Assembly (NCBI GenBank): GCA_938014215.1 | Contig: CALLRW010000006.1 | Span: 1 to 64,000, forward strand | Length of the DNA stretch: 64,000 nucleotides | Reading direction: 5' to 3' | DNA from: an uncultured Alistipes sp. | Lineage (GTDB): Bacteria > Bacteroidota > Bacteroidia > Bacteroidales > Rikenellaceae | Part shown: positions 16,720 through 25,970 of the stretch, piece after piece | How positions within the stretch are numbered: the first letter of the stretch is position 1 | Layout of the letters: every line of letters starts with the position of its first letter | The notes under the pieces: model-generated | Seen by the model: the letters and a program-made list of their open reading frames with translations, nothing else | What the model was told of the DNA's origin: nothing | Databases searched by the model: none | Position numbers and translations under genes: made by a program

Positions 16720-17856
16720 ATGGATACGCTGTCACTGCTGCAACACTACTGGTGGTTTCTGATCGCGCTGCTGGGCGCGCTGCTGGTCTTCCTGATGTTC
16801 GTCCAGGGCGGACAGGCCCTGCTCTACCGCCTCGGCCGCACGGAGGAGGAGCGCAATCTGATCGTCAATTCGCTGGGCCGCAAATGGGAGCTGACCTTCA
16901 CGACGCTGGTCACCTTCGGCGGCGCCTTCTTCGCCTCGTTCCCGCTCTTCTACTCGACGTCGTTCGGCGGGGCCACCTACGTCTGGATGGCCATCCTGCT
17001 CTGCTTCGTCGTGCAGGCCGTCGCCTACGAATACCGCCGCAAGCCCTCGAACGTCTTCGGCGAGCGGACGTTTGACACCTTCCTGATGATCAACGGCATA
17101 CTGGGCCCCATCCTGATCGGCACGGCCGTCGGGACGCTCTTCACCGGGGCAGACTTCACGGTCGACCGCCTCAACCTGGCCGGACAGGGCGGTGCCGCCG
17201 TCATCTCGCAGTGGACCTCGCCGTGGCACGGTCTGGAGGCGCTGGAGAACCCCCGCAACTGGGGACTCGGACTGGTCGTGGTGCTACTCGCCATGACGCT
17301 CGCCTGCCAGTACCTGATGAACGACATCGACGATGCGACGCTCCGCGAACGGACCCGCAACTACATGCGCCGCTTCTCGGTGGGCTTCGTCGTGCTCTTC
17401 GTGGCATGGCTCGTCACGCTGCTCCTGTCCGACGGCGCCACGGCCGACGCGACGGGCCTCATCACGATGGAACCCTACAAATACCTCCACAACCTGCTCG
17501 AAATGCCCGTCGTGGCCGCACTGCTGCTCATCGGCGTGGTGGCCGTGCTGTGGAGCATCCGGCTGGGCTGGCAGGGAAGCCGCCGGGCAATCTGGTTCGG
17601 CGGAACGGGATCGGTGCTGGCCGTGCTGGCGCTGCTGCTCATCGCCGGCTGGAACCAGACGGCCTACTACCCCTCGCTGAGCGACCTGCAGTCGTCGCTC
17701 ACGATTGCCAACTCGTCGTCGAGTCTCTTCACGCTGCGGGTCATGGCCTGGGTATCGCTCTTCATTCCGGTGGTAGTCGCCTACATCTGGTATGTCTGGC
17801 GGGCGCTGAACCGGCAGCCGCTGACCCGCGAGGAGCTCCGCAAAGAGGAGCGCTGA
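16720..17856 (+). CDS. cydB: Cytochrome bd quinol oxidase subunit II
   Basis: A 378-residue polytopic membrane protein with the CydB pattern: N-terminal WWFLIALLGALLVFLMFVQ, then GRKWELTFTTLVTFGGAFFA and later paired helices. It forms the heterodimer with CydA and helps bind the hemes. A strong terminator follows at 18065-18095. Confidence 0.95.
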   Translation: MDTLSLLQHYWWFLIALLGALLVFLMFVQGGQALLYRLGRTEEERNLIVNSLGRKWELTFTTLVTFGGAFFASFPLFYSTSFGGATYVWMAILLCFVVQAVAYEYRRKPSNVFGERTFDTFLMINGILGPILIGTAVGTLFTGADFTVDRLNLAGQGGAAVISQWTSPWHGLEALENPRNWGLGLVVVLLAMTLACQYLMNDIDDATLRERTRNYMRRFSVGFVVLFVAWLVTLLLSDGATADATGLITMEPYKYLHNLLEMPVVAALLLIGVVAVLWSIRLGWQGSRRAIWFGGTGSVLAVLALLLIAGWNQTAYYPSLSDLQSSLTIANSSSSLFTLRVMAWVSLFIPVVVAYIWYVWRALNRQPLTREELRKEER

Positions 17857-18064
17857 TCACCCGAAGGCGGGACCTCCGATCCCGGAGGCTGACCAGACGC
17901 CGCCGATCCCGGCCGGCATCCGCCCCGCTTCCGAAAAAGAGCGCCCGCCCCGGCTGCCGACCGCACCTGACGGAGGGGCGGCGGCGAATCGCCCGACCGA
18001 AAACAACCGACATCAGCCACCGACCGGGAACGGAAATTTTCCGGACGGTGCCGCATCCAATCCA

Positions 18065-18095
18065 GGGGCGGAGGTTTCAGACCTCCGCCCTTTTT
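18065..18095 (+). terminator. Terminator of the cydAB operon
   Basis: A perfect 10-bp stem (GGGCGGAGGT with ACCTCCGCCC, 5-base loop) followed by TTTTT makes a textbook rho-independent terminator, about 210 bases after the cydB stop. Confidence 0.85.
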
Positions 18096-18464
18096 GCATC
18101 CGATACCGCTCCGCACTGCCCAGCCGCAGCCCCACATCCACCCGGGGAATCGGCACATGCCCCGAAAGAAAATTCGCCGAAAAGTCGGAAAATCGGATCC
18201 GGAAGTCGGAACGGGTTCCGACCATACCCGACGGGGCAAATGCCCGAAACTTCCCCGCTCCGGGATCGGAATTCTGCCGCCGGACAGCACCAGACAGACG
18301 CCGGAAGGGGCTCTGAGGGGGTTTCCAGCCAGAAAGCCGCATCGGATTAAAAATCCGACACTTAAGGACATCACCCGCTAACACACCAAACCTCAGTCAG
18401 GTTATTTTTTATCAACATATGCCTATTTTTCTTATTTTTTTATTTATTTTTTTCAAAATATTAC

Positions 18465-18472
18465 TATATTTG
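18465..18472 (+). promoter_or_regulatory. Promoter of the surface lipoprotein cluster
   Basis: TATATTTG inside a very AT-rich block lies 38 bases ahead of the ATG at 18511. It is the only good promoter seen for the three lipoprotein genes that follow. Confidence 0.6.
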
Positions 18473-18510
18473 TTTGTCGTTCATATTTCATTTTTTTAAT
18501 CCCAAGCTCC

Positions 18511-20660
18511 ATGAAAAAATTTACTCTCGCCCTTGCGGCGTTCTTTGCCGTATCCGGCCTGGTCGGATGCAGCAGTGATTCGGAGACCACTCCCGACACC
18601 CCGACACCCGACGAGAAGACGGATTTTACCTTTGAGGTTACGGATCTCACCCAGGGATCATTCGGTGTCAAGATCCTCCCCGAGGAGAAGGACCAGACCT
18701 ACTATTTCAACCTGGTCACCAAGGCTACGTTCGACTCCTATGCCGATGATCTGGCCCTGCAGCAGGCCGACGTACTCTACATGACGGATCTGGCCACCAA
18801 CCTGGGCATCTCGCTCGACCAGTTCCTGCTCGAAGCTCTGCTGAAGGGCGCCAGCAGATGGATTACCTCGCCCTGACCCCCGAAACCGACTATGTCTTCT
18901 ACAGCTACGGCATCTCGGCCGAAGGCCAGCCCCTGACGGGTGTCAACAGCTACACGTTCACCACCCCGGCCGTCGAGTTCATGGACGTGACGTTCGACAT
19001 CACGGCCACCGACATCACGGCCACCTCGTTTACGCTCAATATCACCCCCGACAACGACGACTGCTTCTACTATTATGACGTGATGCCCGCCTCGACCTAC
19101 GAGGAGTATTGCGGCGGCAGTGCGGCCAACGTTCCGGCATTCGTCGAGAGCTACCTCGCCTCGCTCAAGGAGGAGGTCTACAGCGACTACACCATGCCGC
19201 AGTTCGTCACCGCCCTGACCCGGCGTGGCGCCACGAGCGACAGCGACAGCTTCAGCGGTCTGCTGCCCGAATACACCTACTACGCCTTCGCTATCGGCGT
19301 GGCCAACGACGGTACGCTCGTAACCGACGCCACGGTGGTCCCGATCACGACGGGCGAATCGCCCAAGAACGAGTACTCGGTCGACACGCAGCAGGTCAGC
19401 GACGTCAGCTATGAGGCCACGATCACCGCATCGCAGAGCGAGGCCTTCGCCGTGCTGCTCGAGCGTCAGTACTACTTCTCGGCGGACGATAGCGATGCCG
19501 ACATCATCAACGCCCTCTACGCCGCCAACGGCAACAGCTTCTCGGACTTCCTCTATGCCGAGAATGCACACGTTTCGTTCACGCGGCTGATCCCCGACGA
19601 GGATTACTACCTGCTGATCTTCGCCTGCAACGTCGACGGTTCGCCCAAACTCGAGGATGGCAAGATCAACCTCAAGAAGGTGGCCGTGAAGACCGAACCC
19701 GCCACGCAGTCGAAGGCCGTCTTCCGGCTGTCGGTACCCACGATCGAGAAGACCTCGGCCACGCTGAAGGTCAACGCCGATTCGGAGTTCAGCGAGGAGA
19801 CCTTCATGTTCAACGTCCTGACCCAGGAGCGCTACTCGCAGCTCAAGGGCAAGGTCGGCTACTTCTATGACACGATCGACGAGGCCCTCATGGAGGAGAT
19901 GGACAGCTTCCTCGACGACCAGCTCGAGAGCTGGAACGCCTCCCATCCCGATTCCGAAATGGATCGCAAGGAGTACCTCTCGCGCGTGCTGCTGGACGGC
20001 GCCGGCGAACTGACCTACTACGATCTGACGGACCTCACGCCCGGTACCTCCTACGTGGTCTGCCTCTTCGGCATGAAGGCCGACGGCACCTACACCACAT
20101 CGGCCTTCACGACCGAATTCCAGACCGTTTCGGATCAGGCCTGCCTGGCCTCGATGACCTTCGAAGGGACGCTGACAAACAACGCCACAAACAAACAGAC
20201 GACCTACTACGTCTGGTCATATCCCGAAGGCAAATCCGACCTGTTCTATCGCAAGGCCTTCGTCACGACCGACGAATGGGCCGACAAGAGCGCCGCGGAG
20301 ATTACCGAACTGCTGAAGAAGGAGTTCGGAAACAAAGCCAGCAACTCGCTGCCCGTGACCGTATCGTGGGGTGACACCTTCTACTTCTACGCCGTATGCT
20401 TCGACACGAACGGCATTCCGAGCGACGTCTACAAGATCACCTACACCTGTCCCGAGACCGGCGACAGCGGCTCGCCCAAATTCGACGTGACGACCGTCGG
20501 ATCGGACGCCGCAACCACCTCCATCCGGCTCAATGCCGCAGGTGCGGGTCTGACCGCGCCGCTGGCCAACACCTCGCACCGCACGCCGGCTCCCGTCAAG
20601 ACGCTTTCGGCCGCCGATCTGGGCCACGTGATGCTGCGCAAGATTGCAATCGAGCAATAA
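18511..20660 (+). pseudogene. Frameshifted surface lipoprotein with repeated Ig/Fn3-like modules
   Basis: One gene seems to be split in two frames. The first frame (18511-18876) gives a lipoprotein N-terminus (lipobox LVGC followed by SSDSE) and ends out of frame in RWITSP. The second, from 18858 to 20660, continues the same protein (MDYLALTPETDYVFYSYG). Modules of about 110-150 residues repeat the pattern L(T/L)P-x-T-x-Y with a following G. The frames are related by one missing base near 18855. No slippery heptamer is present, so this is a mutation or a sequence error rather than programmed frameshifting. Restoring one base gives a protein of about 716 residues, likely exposed on the cell surface. 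Confidence 0.75.
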
Positions 20661-20685
20661 TCCACCGTTTCAACCGAATCAACCC

Positions 20686-21417
20686 ATGAAACGCATACTG
20701 TCTTTTCTGATGGCCTTCGCCGTCGCAGCCGGGATGACCGGCTGCGGCGACGGGGAGTCCACCACCCCGACGCCGGATCCCGATCCGACACCCGATCCCG
20801 ATCCGACGCCTTCGACCGAGACCTACTCCATTGGCGACTACTACGCCAAGGGGTTCATCAAAGGCATCGTCTTCCAGGTCGACGAGACCGGTGAACACGG
20901 TTACGTCCTCTCGCTCGACGAGGAGAGCACCGTCTGGTCCTACAAGAACGAGGATACGATGAGCGGCATCCCGAGCAGCGACGGACAGGTCAACTGCCGG
21001 CGCATCCAGGCCATGGAGGGGTGGACGGAGAACTACCCGGGCTTTGCCTGGGCCGACAACAAGAACGTGATGGGGCTCGAGAACTGGTACATACCCTCGG
21101 GCAGCGAACTCACGGAGATCTTCCGGGCCTACACGGGACGTGAACCCGACAACACGGGCGAAGAGGGGACGCTGAGCAGCTTCGCCGCCACCTCGGAGGC
21201 CCCGACCGACGAGACGGAGCACAAGGCGTGGTTCAACGCCTGCATCACGGCTCAGGGAGGCACCCCGCTCTCGGACAATCTCTACTGGACGTCGGACGAG
21301 ATGGGTCCGGCCATCGCCTACCCGTTCGACATGCGCACGGGAAACTACGCCATCGACTCGACGACGGACACCTACAAAAATCAAACACACCGATTCAGAG
21401 CCATCAGCAAATTCTGA
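20686..21417 (+). CDS. Surface lipoprotein with DUF1566-like (C-type-lectin-like) domain
   Basis: A 243-residue lipoprotein (lipobox MTGC) with a Pro-Asp repeat linker at about 28-46 and a domain with the pattern of DUF1566/Lcl-type folds (GYVLSLDEE, WYIPSGSELTEIF, LYWTSDE, HRFRAISKF at the C-terminus). Such domains in Bacteroidota sit at the cell surface and may bind ligands. It is the second gene in the cluster; the ATG at 20686 follows the previous stop by 25 bases. Confidence 0.75.
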   Translation: MKRILSFLMAFAVAAGMTGCGDGESTTPTPDPDPTPDPDPTPSTETYSIGDYYAKGFIKGIVFQVDETGEHGYVLSLDEESTVWSYKNEDTMSGIPSSDGQVNCRRIQAMEGWTENYPGFAWADNKNVMGLENWYIPSGSELTEIFRAYTGREPDNTGEEGTLSSFAATSEAPTDETEHKAWFNACITAQGGTPLSDNLYWTSDEMGPAIAYPFDMRTGNYAIDSTTDTYKNQTHRFRAISKF

Positions 21418-21427
21418 CCATCCATCC

Positions 21428-22933
21428 ATGAAAAAGATATTTATTCTGGCAGCCCTGACGCTGCTTGGAGCTTCATGCTCCGATTCGAACAACGAAACGG
21501 GAGACGAACCCACCCCGACGACGGGTCTGGCCGCACCGCAGGTAACGCTGGGAGACGTTAGCGCCACCTCGTTCACCGCCACCTGGCCGGCCGTCGACGG
21601 GGCCGAAGAGTACCGGTACGAAGTGACCACCGCCATCGACGGCGGCAACGGCACATCGGCCATTGCAACGGGATATACCCCCGAGACAACCCTCACGATC
21701 GATGCCCTGAAGCCGGCAACCGAATACCAGATCCGGATTGCGGCCCGGGCCGACGGCGTCACCTCGAACAACTGGTTCACGGGAACGGTCACGACGCTGG
21801 GCGACGAGGGCGGTCTGGAGATCAGTTTCTCGATCACGCCGTGCGAGAAGTACCACTCAAGCGGGTATGTCTACCCCTTCGCCCGGGTCACGCCGTCGAA
21901 CACCGACGTCTACTACTGGGTATCGGCCATCCCTTCGAACCAGCTGGAGGATGCCTCCACGTGGATGCAGGAGGATATCGACTACTACCTCTCGCAGGGT
22001 GAGACGTGGGACAGCCTGCTGAGCGCCGGCCTCATCTGCCAGGGTGAGGCGGAGAGCGCCCTCTTCAGTTTTGCCGACTACGGTGACTTTACCTTCATCG
22101 TGGCAGCCGTCGGCAAGACCATGTCGGGAATCGAGCTGCTCTCGGCCCCCTCGCACAGCTACACGTTCTGGACCGAATCGCCCGACACGCCGATGCAGCA
22201 CCTCTCGACCTACGAGGATTTCACCGGCGACTGGGTTCTCACCACGGCAGGCACGACGGCCATCACGAACGACAACATGCTGAATTTTGCCGAAGGCGAG
22301 ATCTTCCCCGTAACGATCACGGCAACGGACGACGGCGGCCTCCAGCTGGAGGGATGGGGCGGTACGCGCAACAGCTTCTCGACCCAGCCGCTGCGACTCG
22401 ATTACCAGACGGCCGACGACGGTTACAACACCTTCTCGATCTCCTTCCCGCAGCAGATCCCCACGGAGGACGGCGTCACGTGGGAGTACGCCTCGTGGTT
22501 CATTTTCAGCGGCACGATCGAGGGCGCCCAGCAGACGCTCTACATGCCCTACGATTCGGAGACGGCCGCAACGATCCCCTCCTGGTCCTTAGGATTCACC
22601 GGTTTTGTGGCCAACCTCAACAAGACGGTGCTGAAGATCTTCGGACAGGAGTATACCTACTCCTCGTCCGGTGAAGGGGCCTACATGATGGGGATCTGGC
22701 CCATCGGACGCAATGCGAACGACGAGGTCGTGCTCCTGAACGGCACCTACAACGAACCGATCGGCTTCTACTACCTTACGCGCAAGGAGGTGGCAGAAGG
22801 AAAGGTCAACGTACTTCCCGACGTATCGCAGCAGAGCGGCGTGCAGGCAAAGAGCCCGGCTACGGCCCTCCACCAGCCCCGGAAGGCCTCGGCCAAACCG
22901 GCCGGCAACCGCTGCTTCCAGCGCGTGCTGTAA
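21428..22933 (+). CDS. Surface lipoprotein with a fibronectin type III domain
   Basis: The 501-residue lipoprotein (lipobox GASC followed by SDSNNE) has an Fn3 domain at about 35-125 (APQVTLGDVSATSFTATWPA ... LKPATEYQIRIAA) and a second Fn3-like stretch to about 245. An unclassified beta-rich C-terminal region follows (about 255-460). The last 30 residues are basic and low-complexity. Start is 11 bases after the previous gene's stop, so it is cotranscribed. Ligand unknown. Confidence 0.75.
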   Translation: MKKIFILAALTLLGASCSDSNNETGDEPTPTTGLAAPQVTLGDVSATSFTATWPAVDGAEEYRYEVTTAIDGGNGTSAIATGYTPETTLTIDALKPATEYQIRIAARADGVTSNNWFTGTVTTLGDEGGLEISFSITPCEKYHSSGYVYPFARVTPSNTDVYYWVSAIPSNQLEDASTWMQEDIDYYLSQGETWDSLLSAGLICQGEAESALFSFADYGDFTFIVAAVGKTMSGIELLSAPSHSYTFWTESPDTPMQHLSTYEDFTGDWVLTTAGTTAITNDNMLNFAEGEIFPVTITATDDGGLQLEGWGGTRNSFSTQPLRLDYQTADDGYNTFSISFPQQIPTEDGVTWEYASWFIFSGTIEGAQQTLYMPYDSETAATIPSWSLGFTGFVANLNKTVLKIFGQEYTYSSSGEGAYMMGIWPIGRNANDEVVLLNGTYNEPIGFYYLTRKEVAEGKVNVLPDVSQQSGVQAKSPATALHQPRKASAKPAGNRCFQRVL

Positions 22934-22993
22934 CCCCGGATCCCGAAGAGGCCTGTCCGGCCAGGGCGGAGCCCGATCGGGATCCCGACGAAC

Positions 22994-23034
22994 AAAAAAA
23001 GAGGCGATCCTTTCGAGGATCGCCTCTTTTTCAT
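22994..23034. terminator. Bidirectional terminator
   Basis: A perfect 10-bp stem (23001-23010 with 23017-23026) has an A-tract before it and TTTTT after it, so it can stop the lipoprotein operon from the left and the fabI transcript from the right. The rest of 22934-23275 shows no gene. Confidence 0.85.
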
Positions 23035-23275
23035 GATTCAGCAGCCGCCGCGGGAAACGGACATGCAACGCGGAAGAGACTGCACCGACATCCGGGAAAC
23101 CGGCCGCACCGTCCGGTGCACCTTCGGTTTCGAACTCTCCGGACAGATCATCCGCACCCGGGATTCACCCCCCCCATCCGGCGGTCATTCACCCCCGGGC
23201 TCATTCCCCGCCCGAAGTTCAGCCGCCGCCAGGAGTCCAACCGCCATCGGGGTTGTCGCCTTCCCAGCCGGAAGA

Positions 23276-24151
23276 CTATTTCCCGGCGGGTTCGCCGCCG
23301 AAGGGATACTGATGCTCGTGCACGTCGTCGAAACGCATACCCTTCTCGTAGGTCTTCATGGCGCGGCGCGACATGCCCATCGACGAGAAGCCGCCGTCGT
23401 GATAGAGGTTCTGCATCGTCACCTTGCGCGTCAGGTCGGAGAAGAGCGTCAGCACGTAGTCGGCGCAATCCTCGGCCGTGGCATTGCCCAGCGGCGACAT
23501 GCTCTCGGCGAACGACATCAGATCGCCCAGCCCCAGCACGCCGCTGCCGGCCGTGGTCTGCGTCGGCGACTGCGACACGGTATTGATACGCACGTGCTTC
23601 TCACGGCCGTAGATGTAGCCGAAGCTGCGGGCGATCGACTCGAGCAGCGCCTTGGCATCGGCCATGTCGTTGTAGCCGTAGAGCGTACGCTGGGCGGCGA
23701 TGTACGACAGCGCCACGATCGACCCCCACTCGTTGATGGCGTCCTTCTTGCGGGCGACCTGAATGGCCTTGTGGAACGAGATGGCCGAGATGTCGAGCGT
23801 CTTGGCCAGGTAGTCGTAATCCAGATCATCGTAGGTGCGGCCCTTGCGGACGTTGGGCGACATGCCGATCGAGTGGAGCATGAAGTCGAACTTGCCACCG
23901 AAGTGCTCCATCGTCTTGTCGATGAGGTTCTCGAGGTCCTCGACGCTGGTAGCGTCGGCCGGAACGACGATCGTATTGCATTTTTCAGCGAGTTTGCTGA
24001 TGGTTCCCATGCGGATCGAAACGGCAGTATTGGTGAGGACAATCTCGGCACCCTCCTCCACGGCACGTTCCGCCACTTTCCAGGCAATGGATTGCTCGTT
24101 CAGGGCTCCGAAGATAAGACCCTTCTTTCCTTTCAATAAGTTATATGCCAT
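23276..24151 (-). CDS. fabI: Enoyl-[acyl-carrier-protein] reductase, NADH-dependent
   Basis: The 291-residue SDR enzyme performs the last reduction of each fatty-acid elongation cycle. It shows the FabI dinucleotide loop (GLIFGALNEQSIAWK), the SIG motif (LHSIGMSPN) and the catalytic Tyr/Tyr/Lys set in ALSYIAAQRTLYGYNDMADAK. It is somewhat longer than E. coli FabI (262), with an extended C-terminus. The ATG at 24151 follows a good promoter at 24176-24183; upstream codons in the same frame are not supported. Confidence 0.95.
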   Translation of the reverse strand: MAYNLLKGKKGLIFGALNEQSIAWKVAERAVEEGAEIVLTNTAVSIRMGTISKLAEKCNTIVVPADATSVEDLENLIDKTMEHFGGKFDFMLHSIGMSPNVRKGRTYDDLDYDYLAKTLDISAISFHKAIQVARKKDAINEWGSIVALSYIAAQRTLYGYNDMADAKALLESIARSFGYIYGREKHVRINTVSQSPTQTTAGSGVLGLGDLMSFAESMSPLGNATAEDCADYVLTLFSDLTRKVTMQNLYHDGGFSSMGMSRRAMKTYEKGMRFDDVHEHQYPFGGEPAGK

Positions 24152-24175
24152 CGTATTTTGTATTAAAAATTCGGG

Positions 24176-24183
24176 CAAATATA
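24176..24183 (-). promoter_or_regulatory. Promoter of fabI
   Basis: On the minus strand TATATTTG follows an A/T-rich stretch with TTG about 16 bases upstream. The ATG of fabI is 24 bases downstream. Confidence 0.6.
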
Positions 24184-24273
24184 ACAATTTTTTTTGAATC
24201 AAGGCCTTGCGCGTCCCGAAGTGACGGTCGGAGGCGTTTGCCGGATGCTCCGCGAGAGAGGGTCCACACACGG

Positions 24274-24307
24274 AAAAGGCCGGCAGAGGATCCTCTGCCG
24301 GCCTTTT
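24274..24307. terminator. Perfect palindrome, terminator of the PUL operon
   Basis: A 34-base palindrome centred between 24290 and 24291 has AAAA on one side and TTTT on the other, so it can end transcription from both sides. It lies 54 bases past the last gene of the PUL. Confidence 0.8.
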
Positions 24308-24360
24308 CTGCAACTCGGGCGAAACTCCGGCCGGGAGCTCCGCACGATGGAACGGATCGA

Positions 24361-25923
24361 TCAGCGCACGACGATCTGCAGCGTCGAGGTCGGATAGTTG
24401 CCGTCGGCGATGACCAGCCGCCGGGCATCGATGGCCGCCTTCTGCTCCTGCGTCACGTAGAGGGTCTTCAGGTAGTAGCTGTTGAGCACCACGCGGCTGA
24501 CGTTCGGACAGCCCGTCACGTCGAGCCACTTGACCTGATCGCTCGGCGTCAGCGACACATCGACGGTCAGCACCTTCGTACCCGAGACGGTCACCGACTG
24601 GGCATAGATTCCCGAATTGTAGAGATAGGCCAGGTAGACATATCCGTCCTTGATCGGGGCATCGCCCAGAATCAGTTTTTCGATCGGGTTCCGCTCCAGG
24701 TAGGAGCGCTTGCCGGAGAAGGTCGACGAGTAGTAGAGCGTCGTGAAGCTGGGGTTACCGCTCAGATCGAGCTCCGTCACCTTGTTGTACATCAGACCGT
24801 CGGGGCCCAGATCGACCAGATTCTTGAAGGCTTCGATACCCTGCATCGAGGCGATGCCCTTGTAGTAGAGCGACGGGAGCGTCGTGGCACTCTCTCCCTT
24901 CTCGGTGATCTGGCACTCGTCGCCCGAGATGAGCGTCACGTAGCCGTTGTCGATGAGCAGCTGGCGGAAGACCTCGTCGGGGAAGTGGACACCCTGCGGG
25001 CGCTGGCCCTGCACGACGGCAATCTCGATCGAGAGCGACTCGTCGACGGGCGAGGTGATGCGGATCTGCCCCGTGCGGAAGGGGACGTCGGCCGCCGCGA
25101 TGCGGAACGAAAGGGTCTGTTCGATGAGGTCGTCCGTCGGGTCGGGCTCGCCCTGCAGGGTGATCCATTCGTCCGAAGCCACGGCAATCTTGATGTTGCT
25201 GCGGATCCGGACGTCGATCTGCTGCCCCTCGACCGGCACCTCGAAGGTCGCCTCGCCCAAGAGTTCGAGCAGGTGGTTGCGCTCCTGACGGACCGTCACC
25301 CGGCGTTCGTCGCCCTCGGTATTGGCGATGACGATGCAGGTCTCGCGGTCACGGCCCGACGTGTTGGGATCGACCGTGAAGTAGAGGTACGAGGGGAGCA
25401 CGGCGCGCACCGAAACCCCCTCGTCGACCACCTGCCGCAGCCAGTCGACCTCCGGTTCGAAGCGGAACGAGGTCTCGCTCGACGAGAGCATCTTCACCGA
25501 GACGTCACCCCCTTCGGGGCCGAACTCCTGCCGGTCGCCACCGACCAGATCGAGCTCCGAATCACCGTGCTGGACGATCTGCAGCTGCCGCTCGACCGCC
25601 CCGCACATGAAGGTAAAGGTCACCGTGCGGGTCTCGACCGAGGTGTTGGGTTCGACCGTGAAGGTCACCTCGTCGCCATCCGCCCCGCTGACGGCCGAAG
25701 GCGCGCACCAGAGCTGCCGTCCGCCGAGACGCCACTCGCCGCTGCTCGTGACCGTCACGGCCGTGGCCGATCCGTCGTCGATCCGCCCATCGGCATCGAA
25801 GGTGAGCCTCTCGGCCGAGAGTTCGAGCGTCGCCTCCAGCACCGGGGCATCGGCTCCGTTATCGTCGCCGCATCCGGTCCAGGCCGCCGCGGCGAACAAC
25901 ATCCAAACTATCTTTTTCATCAT
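24361..25923 (-). CDS. BACON-domain surface lipoprotein with a leucine-rich-repeat-like C-terminus
   Basis: This 520-residue lipoprotein (lipobox WTGC followed by GDDNG) contains about three BACON-type beta modules (about 30-125, 130-215, 220-315), each with the V-x-x-N-T-x-x-R-x-x-x-(V/I) strand pattern (TVEPNTSVETRTVTFTF, TVDPNTSGRDRETCIVI). The C-terminal third has LRR-like features (KVTELDLSGNPSFTTLYY, LDVTGCPNVSRVVLNSYYL). BACON modules usually bind glycans or mucin. It is the last gene of the PUL operon, so it is probably an outer-surface binding protein. Confidence 0.8.
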   Translation of the reverse strand: MMKKIVWMLFAAAAWTGCGDDNGADAPVLEATLELSAERLTFDADGRIDDGSATAVTVTSSGEWRLGGRQLWCAPSAVSGADGDEVTFTVEPNTSVETRTVTFTFMCGAVERQLQIVQHGDSELDLVGGDRQEFGPEGGDVSVKMLSSSETSFRFEPEVDWLRQVVDEGVSVRAVLPSYLYFTVDPNTSGRDRETCIVIANTEGDERRVTVRQERNHLLELLGEATFEVPVEGQQIDVRIRSNIKIAVASDEWITLQGEPDPTDDLIEQTLSFRIAAADVPFRTGQIRITSPVDESLSIEIAVVQGQRPQGVHFPDEVFRQLLIDNGYVTLISGDECQITEKGESATTLPSLYYKGIASMQGIEAFKNLVDLGPDGLMYNKVTELDLSGNPSFTTLYYSSTFSGKRSYLERNPIEKLILGDAPIKDGYVYLAYLYNSGIYAQSVTVSGTKVLTVDVSLTPSDQVKWLDVTGCPNVSRVVLNSYYLKTLYVTQEQKAAIDARRLVIADGNYPTSTLQIVVR

Positions 25924-25970
25924 CTTGTCTTCTGTTTTTTGAATGAGCGATTATCGGTGAGCACGTGCGG

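Larger units (their letters stand above)
17857..18510 (+). other. Intergenic region behind cydB
   Basis: This 654-base gap contains the cydAB terminator (18065-18095) and, from about 18400, a sharp change to AT-rich sequence that ends in the promoter at 18465-18472. Between 17857 and 18400 the sequence is GC-rich with only out-of-frame scraps; I see no credible gene there. Confidence 0.6.

Noticed and set aside
18840..18880. Programmed -1 frameshift joining the two lipoprotein frames
   Set aside because: No slippery heptamer or downstream pseudoknot-like structure is evident; a lost base explains the break more simply.
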